DNA from: Acidovorax sp. MR-S7
GTDB lineage: Bacteria > Pseudomonadota > Gammaproteobacteria > Burkholderiales > Burkholderiaceae_C
Reading direction: 5' to 3'
Assembly (NCBI RefSeq): GCF_000400995.2
Contig: NZ_DF238917.1
Coordinates: 36,694 to 99,324 of the forward strand
DNA: 62,631 bases
Shown piece after piece: positions 1 through 7,969 of the stretch. Each line of letters begins with the position of its first letter. Position 1 is the stretch's first letter. The position numbers and the translations under genes were made by a program. Under the pieces are notes generated by a model, which saw nothing but the letters and a program-made list of their open reading frames with translations, was not told the DNA's origin and did not search any database.

Positions 1-1664
1 ATCTGCACGGCTTCCATCTCCCCGGGCACCATGCGCCGCGCGCTGGCGCGCGAGAAGTCGCGGAAGGGCCACGCGGTGCGGTAGCGCTCGGGCGCCTCGC
101 GCGTGGCGCGGTGGGCCAGGCGCAGGCAGCCTTCGGTGATGTAGACCAGATTGCCGCCCTCTTCCAGCTCGGACAGGTAGGCGAACAGGGCCCCGTCGCC
201 CTCGCTGCAGGCCACGTTCAGCTCCAGCAGCGGGTGCCCCGCCAGCTCCATGTCGTGCGGCAGCGGGTCGGAGAGGAAGGAGCACATCTGCGCCTCGTGC
301 GCGGCCCAGTCCTGGTAGTAGTCCACGGTGGCCTGCGCGGCCAGCCGCTCGAAGCGCGTGTGGCGCCCGCTGGACACGGCGAACCGGGTCTGGAACTGGG
401 CGGTCTGCGCCTCCTGCGGCGCCTGCGGGCCCAGCGCGCCGCCCGGCTGCAGGTGCCACTGCGTGGGCGCGGCGGCCGGCGGCCACTGGGCGCTGCCGCG
501 CCATGCCTCGGCATGGGTGCAGAAGTAGTGCACGGGCTGCTCGGCCTGCAGCCCCGTGTCCAGCCCCGCCAGGTGGTGGTCGAAGAAGCGCAGCACCTCG
601 GACAGGATGGAGAACTGCGGCGCGCTGGCCCCGGGCGTGCGCCAGGGCGATCCGTTGGTGCGCGCGCCGTGGTCCCACGGCCCCAGCAGCAGGCGGTCGT
701 GCGGGCCCCGCAGCGTGAGGAAGCGGGAGACGGAGCCGTGCACGAAGGCGCTGCCGTCGTACCAGCCCGAGACGGAGTACACCGCCACCTTGCCGGCCAC
801 GTCCTTCAGGTACCAGTAGGGGCTGCAAGCGCCGCTGTGCAGCGCGGGGTCGTGCAGGCAGCCTTCTTCGCGGAACGCCATCTCGGGCGCCATGTCGCGC
901 AGCAGGAAGCTGTCCTGGTGCTCCTCGATGGCCTGCCGCACCAGCGCGCCCTGCGGGTCGTCGTCCACGGGCGCGGGGCCGGCGTAGCGCGGGTCGCTGA
1001 AGTAGGCGTAGGCCTTGAGCGCGTCGCGCCGGTCCCAGTCCAGCGCGCGGATGAGGTCGTCGTAGTGCGCGGTGACGGTCTTGCAGGCGATCCCGCCGGG
1101 GAACACGTGGTCGCTGTAGGTGTCGGACACCGCGAACAGCGGCGCGATGGCCTTGACCGCCGGGTGCCCCGTGCTGCCCAGGAAGCACGAGGCCGCGCCC
1201 AGGTAGGAAATGCCGGTGGCGCCGATGCTGCCGTTGCACCAGGGCTGCTGCGCGATCCATTGCGCCAGCGCCAGGTAGTCGCCGCGCTCGGTGGGCGAGC
1301 GGAACGCATCGCGCCGCCCGAAGCTGGCGCCACTGCCGCGCACGTCCATCACGACCAGCGCGTAGCCCCGGGGCACGAAGAAGTCGCGGTAGAGCGCGAT
1401 GTTGGGCGCAGGCTCGGCACCCGGCGCGCTCACCTGGAAGCGCCGGTAGTACGGCGTCATGACGGCGATCACCGGGAACGAGGCGGGCGGCGCGTCGGCG
1501 CCGCTGCCCTCGGGCAGGTACCAGTCCAGCGCCAGACGGCAGCCGTCGGGCATCGTCAGGTACTGCGAGCGCGGCGCGCCCGTCACCCAGCGCGCGGGGC
1601 GCCGCCCGGCGTATTCGCCCGGCGGCACCACCCAGGCCTGGCCGTTCGTGTCGTGGTCGGACAT
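1..1664 (-). CDS. CocE/NonD family (S15-type) hydrolase, C-terminus beyond window
   Basis: Alpha/beta hydrolase of the X-Pro dipeptidyl-peptidase S15 / cocaine esterase family. The start is the ATG at 1664 (MSDHDTNGQA), and at least 554 residues are present before the window edge cuts the C-terminal jelly-roll. The nucleophile elbow GATGISYLG places the serine at residue 153. Further on come SGWYDG and GPWDHG, the usual Asp and His regions. The family hydrolyses acyl esters or amides; the substrate cannot be read from sequence. The gene starts 3 bp after the stop of the upstream Bug gene, so the two are surely cotranscribed. The divergent LysR gene is the likely regulator. No signal peptide is seen, so it probably acts in the cytoplasm on the ligand sensed or delivered by the Bug protein (inference). 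Confidence 0.9.
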   Translation of the reverse strand, partial: MSDHDTNGQAWVVPPGEYAGRRPARWVTGAPRSQYLTMPDGCRLALDWYLPEGSGADAPPASFPVIAVMTPYYRRFQVSAPGAEPAPNIALYRDFFVPRGYALVVMDVRGSGASFGRRDAFRSPTERGDYLALAQWIAQQPWCNGSIGATGISYLGAASCFLGSTGHPAVKAIAPLFAVSDTYSDHVFPGGIACKTVTAHYDDLIRALDWDRRDALKAYAYFSDPRYAGPAPVDDDPQGALVRQAIEEHQDSFLLRDMAPEMAFREEGCLHDPALHSGACSPYWYLKDVAGKVAVYSVSGWYDGSAFVHGSVSRFLTLRGPHDRLLLGPWDHGARTNGSPWRTPGASAPQFSILSEVLRFFDHHLAGLDTGLQAEQPVHYFCTHAEAWRGSAQWPPAAAPTQWHLQPGGALGPQAPQEAQTAQFQTRFAVSSGRHTRFERLAAQATVDYYQDWAAHEAQMCSFLSDPLPHDMELAGHPLLELNVACSEGDGALFAYLSELEEGGNLVYITEGCLRLAHRATREAPERYRTAWPFRDFSRASARRMVPGEMEAVQ

Positions 1665-1667
1665 GGG

Positions 1668-2645
1668 TCAATCCAGGCTGATGTTGAGGGACTTGATCAG
1701 CTCGCCCCAGACCTTGGCCTCCTGCACGGCACGCGCCTTGATCTGCTCGCTGGTGCCGGGGATGGGAAACAGGAACTGCTCGTTCAGCCGCCGCTTGTTC
1801 GTCTCGTCGTCCAGGAAGGCCATCACGGCGCCAGAGAGCTTCCTGACCACGTCGGCCGGCAGGCCCGCCGGTCCCACCAGCGCGTACCAGCCGGGCAGCG
1901 CGGGCATCTGCGGCGCCAGCTCCTTGACCAGCGGAATCGCGGGCATGCGGCTGGAGCGGCTGTCGCCCGACTGCGCGAGCGCGACCACGGTACCGGCCTC
2001 GTACTGCGGCAGGGCGGTGACCGTGGTGACGCACATCAGGTCGGTCTCGCCGGAGACGACGGACATCAGCGCCGGGCCGGAGCCCTTGTAGGGAATGTGG
2101 CGCAGGTCCAGCTTCAGGTCGCGGGCGATCTTCTCCATGTACAGGTGCGTGGAATTGCCCAGGCCGCCGCTGGCGTAGGTCAGCCGCCCGGGTTCCGCCT
2201 GGGCCTTCTTCACGAAGTCCGCCCAGCTGCGGATGCCGCTTTGCTTGCTGGCGACCACCATGAAGCTCGCATCCGCGACGGGCGCGATGTAGGTGAAGTC
2301 GTTGAGCGCGTCGTACGGCACCTTCTTGTAGAGGTGCTGGTTGAAACTCGCCACGGAAACGCTGGTGAGGAAAATGGAATATCCGTCGGGCTTTTCCTTG
2401 GCGACGATGGACGATGCCAAAATGCCATTGGCACCCGGCTTGTTATCCACGACCACCGACGCATTCAGGTGTTTCGAGAGAAAATCCGCGAGCTGGCGGC
2501 CCGTGGCATCCGCGCCCGAGCCCGGCCCCTGCGGGATCACCAGCCGGATGGGGCGCGACGGATAGTCCTGTGCCCAGGCCTGGTGCACCCCGGCGGCGGC
2601 CGCGAGCATGACGAGCGCGCGGCGCTGAATCCCCTTGTTCTCCAT
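1668..2645 (-). CDS. Bug-family (TctC-like) tripartite tricarboxylate transporter solute-binding protein
   Basis: Periplasmic solute-binding protein of the Bug/TctC family, 325 aa from ATG 2645 (MENKGIQRRA). An in-frame ATG at 2675 would add ten residues but would spoil the signal peptide. AAGGA lies just upstream of the chosen start. The signal peptide ends near AWAQ, and the mature protein opens with the family hallmark YPSRPIRLVIPQGPGSGAD. HIPYKGSGPAL and TYASGGLGNSTHL are the usual ligand-pocket loops. No TctA/TctB membrane genes are nearby, which is normal for the expanded Bug families of Bordetella and Comamonadaceae. It sits directly before the CocE-like hydrolase and diverges from a LysR gene. 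The ligand is unknown. Confidence 0.92.
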   Translation of the reverse strand: MENKGIQRRALVMLAAAAGVHQAWAQDYPSRPIRLVIPQGPGSGADATGRQLADFLSKHLNASVVVDNKPGANGILASSIVAKEKPDGYSIFLTSVSVASFNQHLYKKVPYDALNDFTYIAPVADASFMVVASKQSGIRSWADFVKKAQAEPGRLTYASGGLGNSTHLYMEKIARDLKLDLRHIPYKGSGPALMSVVSGETDLMCVTTVTALPQYEAGTVVALAQSGDSRSSRMPAIPLVKELAPQMPALPGWYALVGPAGLPADVVRKLSGAVMAFLDDETNKRRLNEQFLFPIPGTSEQIKARAVQEAKVWGELIKSLNISLD

Positions 2646-2831
2646 ATTCCTTGCCTTTATCAAAATGATTCGCACATAACCGCCGCACGGTATTCGCCCG
2701 GAATTTAGAAATACCCATCACGAAAATACTTGCCGCGGCTCCGGCCGCAGCCGGAGACATATGGCCCATTATTTCCACTGTCCCTGCGCGGGGCCACTGA
2801 AATTAATTGCTGCTGGTATTAGGTTTTGCTC

Positions 2832-3797
2832 ATGAGCGATCTGGCGGACGGATTCACCTGGGCGCGCCGGCTCAAGGTGCGGCACCTGGAGTCGCTGCTG
2901 GTGCTGGAGCAGGCCGGCACCCTGACCGAGGCCGCCGTGCGGCTGCACATGACGCAGTCGGCCATGTCGCACTGGCTGGCCGAGATGGAAAGCCTGGTCG
3001 GCGCGCCGCTGGTGGTGCGCGGCGGGCGCCGGCTGGAGCTGACGCCCGCGGGCCAGCTGATGAAGCGGCTGGCGATCAGCGTGCTGGGCGACGTGTCCCG
3101 CGCGGGCCAGGCGCTGAACGCCTCCGCCCGGGGCAAGACCACGCGCCTGCACGTGGGCAGCGTGTGGTCCGGCGTGGCGCGGGTGCTGCCCATGGCGGTC
3201 ACGCATTTCCAGCGCCTGCACCCGGAGGTGTCCGTCACCGTGACCGAGCAGCCCGTGGGAACGCTGCTGGAGCGCCTGGCGCGCCGGGAGCTGGACGTGG
3301 TGCTCGGCACCATCGACGCGCGCACCTACCACTCGGGCCTGCAGTACGAGACCCTCTTCGAGGACGACATCTGCGTGGTCGTCGGCCGGGGTAGCCCGCT
3401 CTGGGGCGACACCTGCCTGCACCCGCTGGGCTCGCTGGTGCACGAGCAGTGGATCGTGCCGCCCAAGGGCACGACCATGCGCGGCCAGTGGGACTCGGCC
3501 CTGATCGACGCGGGCGCCCCCTGGCTGCAGCCCAAGGTGGAGACCGCCGCCATCACCACGCTGCTGACGCTGCTGCACAGCGGCAACTACATCGGCGTGT
3601 GCTCGGAAGAGATGACGCGCTACCAGTCGGCGCACGCGATGGTGCACAAGGTGGCCATCGACCGCGTGATCCGGTTCGGCGCGGTGGGCGTCGTCTGGAA
3701 CAAGGACCTGTACTCGGAAACCATCGAGGCCTTCGTCCAGATCGCCCGGGAGATCAGCCGCCCCGGTGGGACCGGGCTGGCGGCTGCAGCACGCTAG
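2832..3797 (+). CDS. LysR-family transcriptional regulator
   Basis: LysR-type regulator, 321 aa from ATG 2832 (MSDLADGF); a TTG six bases upstream is also in frame. The N-terminal winged helix-turn-helix is clear (RHLESLLVLEQAGTLTEAA, then MTQSAMSHWLAEMES), followed by a periplasmic-binding-like effector domain. It diverges from the Bug/CocE-hydrolase pair and probably controls it. It closely resembles the LysR encoded at 30836-31774, which shares the unusual LHMTQSAMSHWLAE helix and is also divergent from a Bug gene. Its 3' end overlaps the convergent Nudix gene by 44 bp. Confidence 0.93.
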   Translation: MSDLADGFTWARRLKVRHLESLLVLEQAGTLTEAAVRLHMTQSAMSHWLAEMESLVGAPLVVRGGRRLELTPAGQLMKRLAISVLGDVSRAGQALNASARGKTTRLHVGSVWSGVARVLPMAVTHFQRLHPEVSVTVTEQPVGTLLERLARRELDVVLGTIDARTYHSGLQYETLFEDDICVVVGRGSPLWGDTCLHPLGSLVHEQWIVPPKGTTMRGQWDSALIDAGAPWLQPKVETAAITTLLTLLHSGNYIGVCSEEMTRYQSAHAMVHKVAIDRVIRFGAVGVVWNKDLYSETIEAFVQIAREISRPGGTGLAAAAR

Positions 3798-4257
3798 CGT
3801 CGGTGTGGATCAGCGCCAGCGGCGCGCGCCGGCCGGCCAGGTAATCCAGGGTGCACTGCAGCACCAGCGGGCTGCGGTGGCGGTCGGCGCTGGCGCGCAG
3901 CTCGGCCAGCGTCATCCACACGGTGCGCACGATGCCGTCGTCCAGGCCGCGCCAGGCGTGGTGCGCACCCACCTGGCCGGTGAACGCGAAGCGCAGGTAG
4001 GTGATGTCGTCGCCCGTGCGCGTGCGGGTGAAGCGGTTCAGGTACACGCCCACCAGCGCCGTGGGCTCGAAGTCGTAGGCCGTCTCCTCCAGCACCTCGC
4101 GCGCGCAGGCGGCGATGGGCGATTCGCCCGGGTCCAGGTGCCCCGCGGGGTTGTTCAGGCGCAGGCCGTCGGCGGTGTCTTCCTCCACGAGCAGGAAGCG
4201 GCCCTCGCGTTCGACGATGGCGGCCACGGTGACGTTGGGTTTCCAGCGGTTGGGCAT
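3754..4257 (-). CDS. Nudix hydrolase
   Basis: 167-aa Nudix pyrophosphohydrolase. The Nudix box reads GHLDPGESPIAACAREVLEET (in short form GX5EX7REVLEET), with the metal-binding glutamates intact; the last part EETAYD departs from the common EETG. The overall form resembles NudJ-type phosphatases/pyrophosphatases (inference), which act on nucleoside or thiamine diphosphates in the cytoplasm. The start MPNRWKPNVTV is preceded by a short leader shared with the divergent TonB receptor promoter. The 3' end overlaps the convergent LysR gene by 44 bp. Confidence 0.88.
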   Translation of the reverse strand: MPNRWKPNVTVAAIVEREGRFLLVEEDTADGLRLNNPAGHLDPGESPIAACAREVLEETAYDFEPTALVGVYLNRFTRTRTGDDITYLRFAFTGQVGAHHAWRGLDDGIVRTVWMTLAELRASADRHRSPLVLQCTLDYLAGRRAPLALIHTDASVLQPPARSHRGG

Positions 4258-4310
4258 GGCGGCGATTATCGCCAGCCCCGGTGACGGCCGCTTTCCCGAT
4301 TTTACAAAAC

Positions 4311-4331
4311 TATAATGAGAATGATTCGCAA
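4311..4331 (+). promoter_or_regulatory. Candidate Fur box upstream of TonB receptor
   Basis: TATAATGAGAATGATTCGC resembles the Fur consensus GATAATGATAATCATTATC as three imperfect hexamers of the GATAAT type. It lies about 75 bp before the receptor start at 4407 and just upstream of the Nudix start at 4257. Iron-dependent repression of the receptor is inferred from this site and the gene's function. Confidence 0.6.
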
Positions 4332-4406
4332 CATTAAATTCACAACAGCGCGAACGCCTGCGCGGCCCTGCGGCCGCCCGTGATTCTTCTTTCGAGGGCT
4401 TTTTCC

Positions 4407-6491
4407 ATGCAATCCATTGCTACCGCCGTGGCGGTGCGCGGCACCGCCGCGCGCGCCATTTCCTTCTCCAACGACGCCCGCGCACCGCGCCCGCGCGCGC
4501 TCGCCCTGTCCCTGGCGGCCGCGGGCCTGCTGGCCGCCGGCGCCGCGCAGGCCCAGGCCGAGGCCACGCTGAACGCCGTGGTGGTGACCGCCTCCGGTTT
4601 CGAGCAGGCGGTGGAGGACGCGCCCGCCTCGATCACCGTGATTCCGCGCGCCGAGCTGGAGAAGAAGACCTACAAGGACGTGACCGACGCGCTCAAGGAC
4701 GTGCCCGGCGTGGTCGTCACGGGCGGCGGCAGCTCCAGCGACATCAGCATCCGCGGCATGGCGTCCGCCTACACCATGCTGCTGGTGGACGGCCGCCGGC
4801 AGAACTCGCGCGAGACGCGCCCCAACAGCGACGGCCCCGGCATCGAGCAGGGCTGGCTGCCGCCGATCGAGGCGATCGAGCGCATCGAGGTGGTGCGCGG
4901 GCCGATGTCCTCGCTCTACGGCTCCGACGCGATGGGCGGCGTGGTGAACATCATCACGCGCAAGGTGCCCCAGGCGTGGACGGGCTCGGTGCGGCTGGAG
5001 ACGCAGCAGCAGGAGGCGTCGAAATCGGGCGACATCTACCAGACCAACTTCTTCCTGGGCGGCCCGGTCCAGACAGACCTGCTGGGCCTGCAGGTCTACG
5101 GCCAGAAGTCGCGCCGCAACGAGGACAGGTTCCTCAACGGCTTCAACGAGCAGGACACGACCTCGGGCACCGTCAAGCTGAGCCTGACGCCCGACAAAGA
5201 CCACGACATCACGTTCGAACTGGGCCGCACGCTGCAGGACCGCATCTCCACGCCCGGCAAGAGCATGGCGCTGGAGACCTGCCGCAGCGGGCGCTGCACG
5301 CCCAACACCGCGTCGGCCAGCGGCTACGACAAGACGCTCTACAGCCTCTCGCACGTGGGCCGCTGGGCCGTGGGTACGTCCAACACCTACCTGCAGCAGG
5401 AGGAGGTGGACAACCCCGGCCGCAGCATGAACATCAAAAACACCGAGTTCAACAGCCAGATCACGATGCCGCTGGGCAACCACCTGACGACGCTGGGCAT
5501 CTCGTACAAGAACGAGAAGCTCGGCGACAAGGGCAACCAGCTCGTCACCGCCAACCCCATCGACATGCTGGAGCGCTACCAGTGGGCGCTGTTCGCCGAG
5601 AACGAGTGGAGCATGACCGAGCGCTTCGCGCTCACCGCCGGCCTACGCCTGAACCGCGACGAGAACTACGGCACGCACTGGACGCCACGCCTGTACGGCG
5701 TGTGGAAGGCCACCGACCAGCTCAGCGTCAAGGGCGGCGTTTCCACCGGCTTCAAGGCGCCCAGCCTGCGCGCAGCCGTGGCCGACTGGGGCCAGATCAC
5801 CGGCGGCGGGGGCGACCCGGCCGTGATCGTAGGCAACCCCAACCTCAAGCCCGAGAAGAGCACCAGCCAGGAGATCGGCGTGGTCTGGGACAACCGGCGC
5901 GACCTCAGCGCCAGCCTGACGGTGTTCAACACCGACTTCAAGGACAAGATCACCGAACAGCGCCGCTGCGTGGACTCGGGCAGCAACGGCGCCAGCATCT
6001 CGGCGGGCAACTGCACCATCGACGGCACGGCCTACAAGTTCATCAGCGACCGCATCAACGTGGACGAGGCCAACATGCGCGGCATCGAGGCCACGACGAC
6101 CTGGAGCGCCACCGACGCCCTGCGCCTGGCCGCCAACTACACCTACACGCACTCCGAGCAAAAGAGCGGCGCCTTCCAGGGCCAGCCGCTTAACAAGATG
6201 CCCAGGCACATGCTCAACGCCACGGCCGACTGGCGCGCCACGGCGCAGATGAATGTGTGGAGCCGCGCGAACTTCCGCGGCAAGACCTCCGACTACCTGA
6301 GCCGCACCTCCATGGCCAAGGGCACGCCCTCGTTCACCTTCGTGGACGTGGGCCTGAACTACGACTTCTCCAAGCAGGTCAAGCTCGGCGCGGGCATCTA
6401 CAACCTGCTCGACAAGCACGTGACCGACGAGTCCTACGGCGCCGTGTACGACGGCCGCCGCTACTGGGTCAGCCTGACCGTGGGGTTCTGA
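4407..6491 (+). CDS. TonB-dependent siderophore receptor, FepA/CirA type
   Basis: Outer-membrane ferric-siderophore receptor, 694 aa from ATG 4407 (MQSIATAVAV); an in-frame upstream ATG at 4380 lacks a better context. A long signal peptide ends around AQAQAEA and is followed by a TonB-box-like VVVTASG. The plug domain contains IERIEVVRGPMSSLYGSDAMGG, very like CirA/FepA, which import catecholate siderophores. The 22-strand barrel ends in the aromatic tail WVSLTVGF. A Fur-like box precedes the gene. Four bases after its stop begins a siderophore-binding protein gene, so the pair forms an uptake unit. No inner-membrane permease or ATPase is encoded in the window. Confidence 0.93.
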   Translation: MQSIATAVAVRGTAARAISFSNDARAPRPRALALSLAAAGLLAAGAAQAQAEATLNAVVVTASGFEQAVEDAPASITVIPRAELEKKTYKDVTDALKDVPGVVVTGGGSSSDISIRGMASAYTMLLVDGRRQNSRETRPNSDGPGIEQGWLPPIEAIERIEVVRGPMSSLYGSDAMGGVVNIITRKVPQAWTGSVRLETQQQEASKSGDIYQTNFFLGGPVQTDLLGLQVYGQKSRRNEDRFLNGFNEQDTTSGTVKLSLTPDKDHDITFELGRTLQDRISTPGKSMALETCRSGRCTPNTASASGYDKTLYSLSHVGRWAVGTSNTYLQQEEVDNPGRSMNIKNTEFNSQITMPLGNHLTTLGISYKNEKLGDKGNQLVTANPIDMLERYQWALFAENEWSMTERFALTAGLRLNRDENYGTHWTPRLYGVWKATDQLSVKGGVSTGFKAPSLRAAVADWGQITGGGGDPAVIVGNPNLKPEKSTSQEIGVVWDNRRDLSASLTVFNTDFKDKITEQRRCVDSGSNGASISAGNCTIDGTAYKFISDRINVDEANMRGIEATTTWSATDALRLAANYTYTHSEQKSGAFQGQPLNKMPRHMLNATADWRATAQMNVWSRANFRGKTSDYLSRTSMAKGTPSFTFVDVGLNYDFSKQVKLGAGIYNLLDKHVTDESYGAVYDGRRYWVSLTVGF

Positions 6492-6495
6492 CGCG

Positions 6496-7392
6496 ATGCG
6501 CCCCGCCCTCCTCACCCGCCGCGCCTTCGCCCTGGGCGCGCCGCTGCTGCTGGGCGCGGGCGGCGCGCAGGCCGCCACGCCCCGCCGCGCGGTGGTCTAC
6601 GACCTGGGCGCGCTGGACATCTTCCACGCCCTGGGCCTGCCCGTGGCGGGCGTGCCCCGGGCGCAGCTGCCCGCCTACCTCGCGGGCTATGCGGCCCGCG
6701 CCGAGCCCGCCGGCAGCCTGTTCGAGCCCGACTACGACGCGCTGAGCCGCCTGCGGCCCGACCTCGTCATCGTCGGCGGACGCTCGGCCGCGCGCCGCGA
6801 CACGCTCGCGAAGATCGCGCCCACGCTGGACATGAGCGTGCGCCCGCAACACCTCGTGGAAGACGTGTCGCGCAACATCGACGCCATCGCCCGCCTCTAC
6901 GGCAGGCAGGTCCAGGGCCGCGCGCTGGTGCGCAGGATCGAGGCCGAGGCCGCCGCGCTGCGCCAGCAGGCCGCGCGCGCCGCGCCGGGCCTGCTGCTCC
7001 TGCAGATCAACCAGATCCTCGTGCCGCAAGCGCCGGGCGGGCGCTTCGGCTTCCTGTTCGATGCGCTGGGCGCACGCTCGGCCATCGCCGCCCAGGACGT
7101 GCCGCCGCGCGGCACGCCCTACACCTTCGACGACATGGCCCGGCTCGACCCCGCGTGGATCTACGTGATCGACCGCAACACCGCCACCGGCCAGGCCGCG
7201 GGCGGCGGCGCCATCGTGCCCGCGCAGCAGGTGTTCGACCACCCGCAGGTCAAGGCCACGCGCGCGGGCCGCAAGGGACAGCTGGTGTTCCTCGACCCCA
7301 AGGGCTGGTACCTGATGGGCAGCAGCGGGCCGACGGCGCTGCTGAACAACATCGCGCAGCTGCGGCAGGCGTACACGGCCGCGGGACTTTGA
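6496..7392 (+). CDS. Siderophore ABC transporter substrate-binding protein (FatB/CeuE-like)
   Basis: 298-aa periplasmic binding protein of the FecB/FhuD/BtuF class III fold. The N-terminus RRAFALGAPLLLGAGGAQA looks like a Tat-style or Sec signal ending at AQA. RPDLVIVGGRSA and the C-terminal HPQVKATRAGRKGQLVFLDP are typical of the FatB/CeuE/ViuP group that binds catecholate siderophores. It begins 4 bp after the receptor stop, so translation is probably coupled. The usual partner permease and ATPase genes do not follow; a DUF2946/copper cassette does. It may therefore serve a transporter encoded elsewhere. Confidence 0.88.
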   Translation: MRPALLTRRAFALGAPLLLGAGGAQAATPRRAVVYDLGALDIFHALGLPVAGVPRAQLPAYLAGYAARAEPAGSLFEPDYDALSRLRPDLVIVGGRSAARRDTLAKIAPTLDMSVRPQHLVEDVSRNIDAIARLYGRQVQGRALVRRIEAEAAALRQQAARAAPGLLLLQINQILVPQAPGGRFGFLFDALGARSAIAAQDVPPRGTPYTFDDMARLDPAWIYVIDRNTATGQAAGGGAIVPAQQVFDHPQVKATRAGRKGQLVFLDPKGWYLMGSSGPTALLNNIAQLRQAYTAAGL

Positions 7393-7411
7393 AGGAAGCT
7401 CCCGAAAACAT

Positions 7412-7487
7412 AGCTGCTTGCGCTTGTTCCTCCATGATTTCCATGTGATTTGATCCTGGATCAAAGGAATAACAAGCGCGAGCAGCT
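7412..7487. repeat. Palindromic element copy 1 (long-loop variant)
   Basis: The left arm AGCTGCTTGCGCTTGTTCCT (7412-7431) pairs with the right arm around AACAAGCGCGAGCAGCT (ending 7487), separated by about 33 nt that contain a second perfect 13-bp dyad TGATCCTGGATCA (7451-7463). The core GCTGCTTGCGCTT matches the other copies listed in this annotation. It separates the siderophore operon from the copper genes and could end transcription or stabilise mRNA (inference). Confidence 0.7.
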
Positions 7488-7530
7488 CCTCTTTTGGAAG
7501 CGCCGCCGTTTCCGGCGAGAATCCACGCCC

Positions 7531-7902
7531 ATGCTGGAACGCCTGCGCCACCGCCGCCACCTGGGCACCGCCGTGCTCGCGGCGTTCGTGCTGGCCTGGC
7601 TCGCGGCGCTGTTCGCGGGCGTGCCCACCCGTATGGCGCTGGCGCAGCTCCAGCCCGCCGACGTGTGCGCCACCGCGCCGCACACCGGGCACGACGCCCC
7701 GGCCGCCGAGCACGCCCACCACCTCGACCCCGGCTGTCTGCTGTGCGTGGCGCTCGCCACGCCGCCCGCCCTGCGGCTCGCGGCCGCGCGTCCACCCGCG
7801 CCGCCGGCGCACCTGGCGCGCCCCAGCCCCGCCGCGCCCCTACCTGCCTGGCGCGCCCAGGCCCCGCTGCCCGCGCGCGGGCCGCCCTCCCTCCACGCCT
7901 GA
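7531..7902 (+). CDS. DUF2946 family protein, candidate copper-related
   Basis: Small protein of 123 aa from ATG 7531 (MLERLRHRRH); an ORF extension upstream runs into the palindromic element and is unlikely to be translated. One N-terminal membrane segment (residues about 14-30) is followed by an exported His/Cys-rich stretch: Cys46, several His at 51-64, and Cys69-Leu-Leu-Cys72. The tail is Pro/Ala-rich. DUF2946 proteins are often found next to copper TonB receptors, as here, and the thiol/His residues fit a role in binding copper in the periplasm. The family's function is not established; copper binding is inferred. Confidence 0.8.
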   Translation: MLERLRHRRHLGTAVLAAFVLAWLAALFAGVPTRMALAQLQPADVCATAPHTGHDAPAAEHAHHLDPGCLLCVALATPPALRLAAARPPAPPAHLARPSPAAPLPAWRAQAPLPARGPPSLHA

Positions 7903-7969
7903 CGGTTCCTCCCCGCGCCCAGTGCGGCGCGGTTCCCTTGTGCTTGCCTGAACGCAGCCGCGTTCGGGC

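Noticed and set aside
2656-2676. Fur-like stretch (ATCAAAATGATTCGCACAT) upstream of the first Bug gene.
   Set aside because: Only about one hexamer and a half match, no repeat structure is present, and the gene has no iron link.
2739-2756. Hairpin CTCCGGC-CGCA-GCCGGAG between the divergent Bug and LysR genes considered as terminator.
   Set aside because: It lies between divergent promoters with no U-tract; at most a leader hairpin.
4407-7392. Receptor and binding protein as part of a siderophore biosynthesis cluster.
   Set aside because: No NRPS, NIS synthetase or exporter gene is present nearby; only uptake parts are seen.
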